NCBI RefSeq assembly: GCF_029889905.1
Contig: NZ_JARANZ010000005.1
Location: 186,001-250,000 of the forward strand
Length of the DNA: 64,000 nt
Direction: 5' to 3'
Origin: Chromohalobacter sp. 11-W
GTDB lineage: Bacteria > Pseudomonadota > Gammaproteobacteria > Pseudomonadales > Halomonadaceae
Part shown: piece by piece, positions 58,057-64,000 of the stretch
Layout: each line of letters opens with the position of its first letter
How positions within the stretch are numbered: position 1 is the first letter of the stretch
Translations under genes and position numbers: made by a program
The notes under the pieces: model-generated
Told to the model about the DNA's origin: nothing
Seen by the model: only the letters and a program-made list of their open reading frames with translations
Databases searched by the model: none

Positions 58057-60932
58057 CAGAGAGCCTCCAGCGCTTCGCGCACGGCATCGCCGGTCGACTG
58101 GCTCAGGGCCAGATCGGCGTGCTGACGAGCCACTTCGAGGGTCAGCTCGCGCAACCGTGCCTTGACCATCGGCACCTGCCGCGCCGAGACCGAAAGCTCA
58201 TCGACGCCCAGCCCCACCAGCACGGGAACCGCCTGGGCGTCGCTGGCCAGCTCGCCGCACACACCTACCCATTTGCCCTGAGCGTGCGCGGCTTCGACGG
58301 TCATGCGGATCAGCGCCAGCACCGCAGGATGTAGGCCGTCGGCCTGGGCCGAGAGCTCTGCGTGACCGCGGTCGATGGCCAAGGTGTACTGGGTCAGGTC
58401 ATTGGTGCCTATGGAGAAGAAATCGACCTCGGCGGCCAGGCTCGGTGCCAACAGCGCGCACGAGGGGATTTCGATCATCACCCCTAATTGCACATCGCCA
58501 GCCTGCACCTCGGCCTGCACACGATCGAAGATCTCGCGGGCGGCGCGGAACTCGGCGATGTCCTTGACCATCGGGAACATGATCCGCAACGGGCGGTCAC
58601 CCGCGGCGGTGAGCAGGGCGCGCAGCTGCGTCTCGAGCACCTCCGGGCGGGTCAATGCCAGACGAATGCCGCGCAGGCCGAGAAACGGGTTGTCCTCCGG
58701 CGGCAACGGCCAATAAGGCAACGGCTTGTCGCCGCCGACATCCAGCGTACGAGCGACCAGCGGGCGACCGTCGAGGGCGTCGATGGCCTGGCGATATTCG
58801 GCGATCTGGGTGTCCAGATCCGGCGCCTCGGGGTGCGCCATGAACACGAACTCGGTACGCAGCAGCCCCACGCCCTCGGCACCGCGCTCGACGGCATCCG
58901 CTGCATGCGCCGTGTTGCCGAGGTTAGCGGCGACTTCGACACGATGCCCGTCCTGCGTGCGCGCTTCCTCATGGCGCGCGGCATAGGCCTCACGCTCACG
59001 CATTTCGTGCTCTTTCAGGCGTAGCTCGGTGCGTGAGCGACGCTCGTCGGAAGGTGCGGGAATCACACGGCCACGCTCGCCATCGACGATCACATCAATA
59101 TCGTTGACCAGCGTCAGTACGCGTTCGCCGCCGCCCACCACGGCAGGAATACCCAGCGCCCGTGCAAGAATCGCGCTGTGCGAGGTCGCCCCGCCGCGCG
59201 CGGTGACCAGACCGCGCACCTTAGCGGTATCCAGGCGCGCCACGTCCGAGGGACCGACGTCATCGGTGATCAGAATGTAAGGTGTCTCCGGCGGCGTGGG
59301 TAGGCGCACACCGCACAGGATGCCCAGCACACGCCGGCCAACGTCACGCAGATCGGCGGCACGCTCGGCCAGCAAACGATCAGCGAGGTTTTCCTGGGCG
59401 CGAGCGGCAGTATCGATGGCCGACCACCATGCCGCCTCGGCACTCGTGCCGGTACTCAACGACTCATGCGCCGCTTCGCGCAGCTCGGGATCGTCGAGCA
59501 TTTCCTCATGCATCGAGAGTATCTCGGCGACCTCGCCGCCCTGGGCGGTCCGCACCAAAGCACGCAGCTGTTCAGCAGCTTCCTGGATCGCGGCATCGAG
59601 GCGCGCCAGTTGCGCGGCGCTATCGCCGCGGCGGGTTTCGTCGAGACCATCGGCCCGCTCGGGGTACTCGAATCGCGGCGTGCGCATCACGAAGGCCGGC
59701 GCGATGGCCAGCCCCGGCGATGCCGGCACGGCGGGATGCGCGACGTCGTCTTCCAAGGGCGCGGGTAGGCTCTCATCCTCGTCGGCAGGCGCCTCGAACG
59801 ATGCCTCCTGAAGAGGTGTCACGTGCTCGCCGAGGCCATCCTTGACGGCCGCGACAAGGGCTTCCAGTGCCTCGCTGGCGCCTTCACCTTCGGCAGAGAA
59901 CACCAGCGTCTGGCCGCGTCGCGCCCCCAACCCGATGACCTTGGTCAGACTCGCCGCCGAGACCGCCTCGGCACTGCCCTCGAGCAGACGCACCTTGACC
60001 GGCATGGCCTGGCGTCGGGCAACCTGCACCAGTTGCTTCGCCGGCCGCGCATGCAGCCCATGGGCATTGAGCACCGTCGCGCGCGCAGTCTCTGCTTCGG
60101 CGGACTCACCGGAAAGCCGCGCCAGCAGCGTCGCGGCGTCGGCATCGGCGAGACTCTCGCCGATGCCGGCATCCAACAGGGCGCCCAGGCGTTCGAGCAA
60201 ACCGCGATGCGCATCACCTTGCGCCGCCAGACAGAAAACCGCATTGACCGGTCCCTTGGGCCCCGAGAAGGCCTGTTCCGGCGTCGCCACGCCCAGTGTC
60301 GGCGTGATGACACCCTGGGCACTGCTCACCAGCCACAACCCCTGGCCCAGCGCCACTGGCTCCAGCGTGTTGATCTCGGCCACGAAGCTGCTGTCCACGC
60401 TCCCCACCTGACGCAACCGCGCCGCGGCGGCCAGCGCTAGCTCGAAGCGATCACGTGCAGGGAAGCCCAGGCACAGCGTATCGGCATCCAGGCGCGCCTC
60501 GACCGGTGCTTTAGACAACAGCGTAATGATCTCTTCACGGCTGTCGGCAGCCGCCAGACGCTGAGCCACGCCGTCGCGATCGAGCACGTGCGTCAACTGG
60601 CGCAGAATATCGAGATGCTCATCGCTCTGCGCGGCAATCGTCACCAGCAGGGTGACGCGTTGTCCATCATGCCATTCGATGCCATGGGGGAATTGCAGCA
60701 CCCGCACCCCGGTGGTCTTGACGTGTTCGCGGCTCTCCGGGGTGCCGTGAGGAATGGCAATGCCATTGCCCAGGTAGGTTGACGACTGCGCCTCACGCGC
60801 GTGCAGTCCGTCACGGTAGCCAGGTGCCACACGGCCAGCCTCGACCAAGGCCTCACCGGCCTGATTCAAGGCATCGCGCCAATCGTGGGCGTGCCGGTCG
60901 AGTAGAACGTCTTCGCTTGTCAGTGTCAGCAT
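58056..60932 (-). CDS. fruB: Multiphosphoryl transfer protein FruB (EIIA-HPr-Enzyme I fusion)
   Basis: This 958-residue protein carries a whole PTS phosphate chain. An EIIA-Fru domain comes first (about 1-145, H62 in GIAIPHGT). An HPr domain follows (about 285-375, H294 in NAHGLHARPAKQ) and then Enzyme I (about 400-958, H585 in RGGATSHSAILAR, with the PEP-binding GVCGELASD near the end). Phosphate from PEP would pass EI to HPr to EIIA and then to FruA. E. coli FruB (DTP) lacks Enzyme I; the fused form is known from other proteobacteria. It removes the need for separate ptsI/ptsH, none of which is seen here. It is the first gene of fruBKA, downstream of two Cra-like sites. Confidence 0.95.
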   Translation of the reverse strand: MLTLTSEDVLLDRHAHDWRDALNQAGEALVEAGRVAPGYRDGLHAREAQSSTYLGNGIAIPHGTPESREHVKTTGVRVLQFPHGIEWHDGQRVTLLVTIAAQSDEHLDILRQLTHVLDRDGVAQRLAAADSREEIITLLSKAPVEARLDADTLCLGFPARDRFELALAAAARLRQVGSVDSSFVAEINTLEPVALGQGLWLVSSAQGVITPTLGVATPEQAFSGPKGPVNAVFCLAAQGDAHRGLLERLGALLDAGIGESLADADAATLLARLSGESAEAETARATVLNAHGLHARPAKQLVQVARRQAMPVKVRLLEGSAEAVSAASLTKVIGLGARRGQTLVFSAEGEGASEALEALVAAVKDGLGEHVTPLQEASFEAPADEDESLPAPLEDDVAHPAVPASPGLAIAPAFVMRTPRFEYPERADGLDETRRGDSAAQLARLDAAIQEAAEQLRALVRTAQGGEVAEILSMHEEMLDDPELREAAHESLSTGTSAEAAWWSAIDTAARAQENLADRLLAERAADLRDVGRRVLGILCGVRLPTPPETPYILITDDVGPSDVARLDTAKVRGLVTARGGATSHSAILARALGIPAVVGGGERVLTLVNDIDVIVDGERGRVIPAPSDERRSRTELRLKEHEMREREAYAARHEEARTQDGHRVEVAANLGNTAHAADAVERGAEGVGLLRTEFVFMAHPEAPDLDTQIAEYRQAIDALDGRPLVARTLDVGGDKPLPYWPLPPEDNPFLGLRGIRLALTRPEVLETQLRALLTAAGDRPLRIMFPMVKDIAEFRAAREIFDRVQAEVQAGDVQLGVMIEIPSCALLAPSLAAEVDFFSIGTNDLTQYTLAIDRGHAELSAQADGLHPAVLALIRMTVEAAHAQGKWVGVCGELASDAQAVPVLVGLGVDELSVSARQVPMVKARLRELTLEVARQHADLALSQSTGDAVREALEAL

Positions 60933-61088
60933 GGAACTCTCCAGAATGCCGCCGGAACGGAGCCGTCCGTCCCTCGGGTAAGGCCAACGATCACGCCCGA
61001 CGTGGCACCGTCATAATAGGCATAAGCACCGTCGAACCGGGACATGCCGACGCTTGGACGCCAACCACCCAGCGTTTGCGGATGACGG

Positions 61089-61104
61089 GCTGAATCGTGT
61101 CAGC
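61089..61104. promoter_or_regulatory. Cra (FruR) operator 1
   Basis: GCTGAATCGTGTCAGC contains TGAATCGTGTCA, one mismatch from the Cra consensus TGAATCGTTTCA. Its outer bases extend the symmetry to 16 bp. It lies 157 nt upstream of fruB and 146 nt upstream of cra. Cra normally represses fruBKA until fructose 1-phosphate or fructose 1,6-bisphosphate binds it. Confidence 0.78.
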
Positions 61105-61120
61105 TATCTTGGATAGCAAT

Positions 61121-61133
61121 GCTGAAACGTTCA
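61121..61133. promoter_or_regulatory. Cra (FruR) operator 2
   Basis: GCTGAAACGTTCA resembles the Cra site TGAAACGTTTCA with one T missing from the right arm. Its centre lies about 32 bp, three helical turns, from operator 1. Two bound Cra tetramers or dimers could share a DNA face. It is the weaker of the pair. Confidence 0.6.
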
Positions 61134-61249
61134 CTACGATTTATCAAGCCACACGGGACTAGACCTTCGCAGGGGCGGACAAGCAAGACCGCGTGTCAGC
61201 CTCTAGAATAGGCGCTTTTGCATCGTCGGCTCGTTCAAGGAATGCCCCC

Positions 61250-62263
61250 ATGACTCTCGCAGAAATCGCTCGGCTGGCCGGCGTCTCGCGCACCACCGCC
61301 AGTTACGTGATCAACGGTCAGGCCGCTGAGCGGCGCATCCGCCCCGAGACGGTGGCGCACGTCATGGCCGTTGTCGCTAAGCACGATTATCGTATCGATG
61401 CACAGGCGGCGGCGCTGCGCCGGGGCGCGAGCCGCACGCTGGGATTCATCGTGCCGGATCTGGAGAACACCAGTTACGCTCGCCTGGCCAAGCGTCTGGA
61501 GAATGGCGCGCGCCGTCTGGGCTATCAGTTACTGATCGCCGGCTCGGACGATGACCCCGACACTGAACGCGAGCTGGCGCGGGCCTTGCGCGCCCAACGC
61601 TGCGATGCCCTGATCGTCGCCAGCAGCCTGGCCATGGACGACCCGTTCTATCCCGACCTGATGGCGGGCGGTCTGCCGATCATTGCGCTCGACCGCGCCC
61701 TCGATCCCGAGCGCGTGGTCTGTGTGGTCAGTAACAATGCCCAGGCCGCCGGCGCCCTGACGCGCTCGGTGCTCGACGCCGATGTCGCGCGCATCGCTTG
61801 GCTGGATGCAGTGCCGGAGCTGTCGATCAGCGTGGAACGGCGGGAGGGCTTTCTGGAGACGGTTCGCGAGGCTTCCCTCGACGACCCGATATTGCTCAGC
61901 GGCGCGCGCTACGACCGCGCTACCGGCGCAGCGCTCATGCGGCGCCTGATCGACGAGCACGGCATTCCCGATGCGCTCGTCACGGCGTCCTATGTGCTGC
62001 TCGATGGTGTCTTCGATGTTCTACTCGAACAAGGGGGGCTGCCCGAAGAGCTGCGTCTGGCCACGTTCGGCGACGACCGCCTGCTGGACTTTCTGCCTTT
62101 GGCGGTCAATTCACTACCCCAGCATCACGACCGCATCGCCGAACTGGCCCTGAACCGCGCCATGCAAGCGGCATCCGGCGATTATCGTCCCGGCATCGAC
62201 ATCATCGAACGCTCGCTGCACGATCGCCGAGCTCTCAAGCACACACACGCACCGCTTGGTTGA
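61250..62263 (+). CDS. cra: Catabolite repressor/activator Cra (FruR)
   Basis: Cra is a LacI-family regulator of fructose uptake and carbon flow. The 337-residue protein begins with the helix-turn-helix MTLAEIARLAGVSRTTASYVINGQ and the hinge IDAQAAALRRGASRTLGFIVPDLENTSYARLAKRLE, both typical of FruR. The periplasmic-binding-protein-like core follows. The ATG at 61250 is chosen because AAGGA precedes it; an in-frame start at 61193 would add 19 unrelated residues. It is divergent from the fru operon and probably represses it through the two operators between them. No separate gene is needed for its control. Confidence 0.95.
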   Translation: MTLAEIARLAGVSRTTASYVINGQAAERRIRPETVAHVMAVVAKHDYRIDAQAAALRRGASRTLGFIVPDLENTSYARLAKRLENGARRLGYQLLIAGSDDDPDTERELARALRAQRCDALIVASSLAMDDPFYPDLMAGGLPIIALDRALDPERVVCVVSNNAQAAGALTRSVLDADVARIAWLDAVPELSISVERREGFLETVREASLDDPILLSGARYDRATGAALMRRLIDEHGIPDALVTASYVLLDGVFDVLLEQGGLPEELRLATFGDDRLLDFLPLAVNSLPQHHDRIAELALNRAMQAASGDYRPGIDIIERSLHDRRALKHTHAPLG

Positions 62264-62337
62264 CCCACAGCGTTGGCCCAGGCTCGCAAAACTGACCATG
62301 CTTTCTTCGGAATTGTTGCCATCCGGCGAGGCATGTC

Positions 62338-62991
62338 ATGAAAGAGCAAGAACTACCACTGCAAGACCGTCGAGACGCCGGCCGGCACCTCGCCCAGCGC
62401 TTACGGGGCCACGTTGACGCCTCGGCGCTGGTGCTGGGGCTGCCCCGCGGCGGTGTCCCGGTTGCCGCCGAAATCGCACGCGCGCTAGGCGTCGCACTCG
62501 ATGTGATCGTAGTGCGCAAGCTGGGCGTCCCCGGTCACGAGGAATTCGCCATGGGCGCCATCGCCAGCGGTGGCGTACAGGTACTCGACAAGCCCCTTAT
62601 CCAGCGGCTGGGCGTCGACGCGCGGCGACTCGAATCGGTCATCGATCATGAGCGCCACGAACTCGAACGTCGTGAGCACGCGTTTCGCGGCGACCAAGCC
62701 TACCCGACGCTCACCGGCCGGCAAGTGGTGCTGGTCGACGACGGCATTGCCACTGGCGCAACCATGCGCGCGGCGATTCGCGCAGTGCGCCGACTCGGCG
62801 CCGAGCACTGCATCCTGGCCGTACCCGTCGCCGCGCCCGAGAGTCTCGCGTCACTGCGTTCCGAGGTCGACCGCATCGAATGTCTGGCAGCGCCTGAGCA
62901 TTTTGCCTCGGTGGGCCAGTGGTACCGGCACTTCGACCAGACCAGCGACGCTGAGGTGCGCGCCTGCTTGCGTAGTGCGCGAGACGCTTGA
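62338..62991 (+). CDS. Phosphoribosyltransferase-family protein
   Basis: The 217-residue protein has the type I PRTase PRPP loop VVLVDDGIATGATMRAAIRAVR and an N-terminal VLGLPRGGVPVAAEIARALGVALDVIVVRKLGVPGHEEFAMGAIA. This is the form often annotated as phosphoribosyltransferase or erythromycin-esterase-associated protein in bacteria. It lacks an obvious base-specific hood, so the substrate is unknown. A purine, pyrimidine or a regulatory role is possible. GGCGAGG lies before the ATG. Its stop shares a base with an in-frame ATG of the next gene (TGATG), so the two may be translated together. Confidence 0.85.
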   Translation: MKEQELPLQDRRDAGRHLAQRLRGHVDASALVLGLPRGGVPVAAEIARALGVALDVIVVRKLGVPGHEEFAMGAIASGGVQVLDKPLIQRLGVDARRLESVIDHERHELERREHAFRGDQAYPTLTGRQVVLVDDGIATGATMRAAIRAVRRLGAEHCILAVPVAAPESLASLRSEVDRIECLAAPEHFASVGQWYRHFDQTSDAEVRACLRSARDA

Positions 62992-63026
62992 TGACGGCAT
63001 GCCAACCGCCCGTTATGCTGGCGTCC

Positions 63027-64000
63027 ATGAAGCAGTCTTCCGCCTCTTTACCTGACGTTCTCGCCGGTCCCATCCTGCGCCGCGCATTGCCCGACCGCCT
63101 GGTGATCTGGCTCGTCGGGTCGCGCCCGCTCGACCTGACATTAACCTTGCATGTCGATGATGCTGAGTCGCCGAGCCAGCGTTTCGCACTGGATAGCTCG
63201 CTGTGCAGGCGCATACCGGTAGGCGAACATGCATGGCTGCATCTCATCGATGTGCCACTTACCGCGCCGCTGCCTTACGAGCGTCCGATTGGTTACGATC
63301 TGCGCGTAGCCGAGGAAACCGCCGATGCCACGCAAGGCATCGCCGACTGGGCGCCTCACCTCCTGTATGACGATGCCGACCGCCCCTGCTTCGTATTGCG
63401 CTCGCGTTTCGATTTGCTGCTCCACGGCTCATGTCGCAAACCGCACCATCCATCCGAAGATGGCCTGGTACGCGCCGACGAGCATGTCGCGGCCTCGCGC
63501 AACAGCTTCGAACGCATGCCCGCAGCACTCTTGCTGACGGGCGATCAGATCTATGCCGATGATGTCGCCGGCCCGATGCTGGTTGCCATCCACGCGCTCA
63601 TTCAACGGCTCGGGTTGTTCGGCGAATGTGTGCAAGGCGCCGTGGTCGAGGATGCGGACAGCCTCTACACGCACCCCGATACGTATTATCGCCGGGAGCA
63701 CTTGCTGCCTGCATTCGAGGCCAACGACAAGCTGCGTGAGCGCTTCTTCGGCGGTGTCCGCAAACCTGTTTTCACCACCAGCAGCGCGCACAATCACTTG
63801 ATCACGCTGGCTGAGGTCATGGCCATGTACCTACTGACGTGGTCACCAACGCCCTGGTCGCTGATCGAGATCAAACGCCCCGCGCTCGACGATTCTCTGG
63901 CCGAGACCTTCGACGCCGAGGCCTCGATCATCGCAGCTTTTCGCGAAGGCCTGCCGCTCGCCGCTCGCGTGATGGCACACCTACCCACACTGATGATCTT
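63027..64000 (+). CDS. PhoD-like metallophosphatase, partial (runs off the right end)
   Basis: The frame stays open to the end of the window, giving 324 residues of an unfinished protein. It has a beta-rich N-terminus (LAGPILRRALPDRLVIWLVGSRPL) and then metallophosphoesterase motifs GSCRKPHH and LLTGDQIYADDVAG of the PhoD-like superfamily. Members may hydrolyse phosphodiesters or other phosphate esters. The start at 63027 gives the usual family N-terminus; ATGs at 63015 and 62991 are in frame, and the latter overlaps the stop of the preceding gene (TGATG). The C-terminal part of the metal site is beyond the window. Confidence 0.82.
   Translation, partial: MKQSSASLPDVLAGPILRRALPDRLVIWLVGSRPLDLTLTLHVDDAESPSQRFALDSSLCRRIPVGEHAWLHLIDVPLTAPLPYERPIGYDLRVAEETADATQGIADWAPHLLYDDADRPCFVLRSRFDLLLHGSCRKPHHPSEDGLVRADEHVAASRNSFERMPAALLLTGDQIYADDVAGPMLVAIHALIQRLGLFGECVQGAVVEDADSLYTHPDTYYRREHLLPAFEANDKLRERFFGGVRKPVFTTSSAHNHLITLAEVMAMYLLTWSPTPWSLIEIKRPALDDSLAETFDAEASIIAAFREGLPLAARVMAHLPTLMI

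Larger units (their letters stand above)
60933..61249. other. Divergent regulatory region between fruB and cra
   Basis: The 317-nt gap separates the leftward fruBKA operon from the rightward cra gene and must contain both promoters. It holds two Cra-like operators, described separately, near its middle. On the minus strand a TTGATA (about 61153-61148) could be a -35 element for fruB, but a matching -10 is not convincing. No further gene was seen. Confidence 0.6.

Noticed and set aside
58375-59024. Overlapping frames antisense to the Enzyme I part of fruB
   Set aside because: Shadow frames; the minus-strand protein has intact PTS motifs throughout.

Overview
The window is GC-rich chromosomal DNA of a gammaproteobacterium. 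The best guess is a moderately halophilic member of the Halomonadaceae, of Chromohalobacter/Halomonas type. That placement is an inference. It rests on the ftsB-ispD-ispF-truD-surE-pcm-nlpD-rpoS block typical of gammaproteobacteria, on strongly acidic linkers in exported proteins (NlpD, DsbD), and on an unusual density of compatible-solute genes: glucosylglycerate, trehalose and choline uptake. I see no rRNA, tRNA, CRISPR array, insertion sequence, phage or integration site. Gene packing is dense, with many 4-nt ATGA overlaps.

Layout. 1-4.4 kb: start of a probable ribD, nrdR, a GlsB-like membrane protein, a GH13_18 sugar phosphorylase, then a fluoride riboswitch in front of crcB and a DUF190 gene. 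4.5-8.1 kb: a three-gene periplasmic thiol operon (dsbD, a membrane-anchored TlpA-like protein, dsbG). 8.1-13.7 kb: a two-component system, a metallo-beta-lactamase-fold hydrolase and a cystine-type amino-acid ABC transporter. 13.7-15.8 kb: gpgP-gpgS for glucosylglycerate synthesis. 16-19.7 kb: a galactonate (dgo) operon behind its own FadR/GntR-type regulator and two matching operators. 19.9-31.6 kb: glyA with a palindromic promoter, ybbAP/tesA, EamA and MFS transporters, zntB, a SelW-like protein, a short LOV photoreceptor and ettA. 31.7-37 kb: DUF2254 and DUF1328 membrane proteins, lpxL-type acyltransferase, alr, a TolC-type channel. 37.3-44.5 kb: the rpoS-to-ftsB block read leftwards. 44.6-48.7 kb: small hydrolases, a 2OG oxygenase and a DmdC-type acyl-CoA dehydrogenase. 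48.9-55.2 kb: otsB-GH15-otsA followed by betT. 55.3-62.3 kb: fruBKA with divergent cra/fruR. 62.3-64 kb: a phosphoribosyltransferase and the start of a PhoD-like phosphatase that runs off the right end.

How the genes work together. At least three osmolyte systems are present. GpgS and GpgP would make glucosylglycerate, and the GH13_18 enzyme 11 kb away is a candidate to break it down. OtsA and OtsB would make trehalose, with a GH15 hydrolase wedged between them that could be a trehalase. BetT would bring in choline for glycine betaine, behind a BetI-like operator. The fru operon feeds fructose through a FruB that carries its own EIIA, HPr and Enzyme I, controlled by Cra.

The least expected items are the fluoride riboswitch and a free-standing LOV blue-light receptor. 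Others are a 20-bp perfect palindrome over the glyA -35 region, the overlapping start codons of tesA and ybbA, and a 52-codon DUF1328 gene that overlaps its convergent neighbour. Functions are assigned by recognising families and motifs in the translated sequence; nothing was searched or computed externally.
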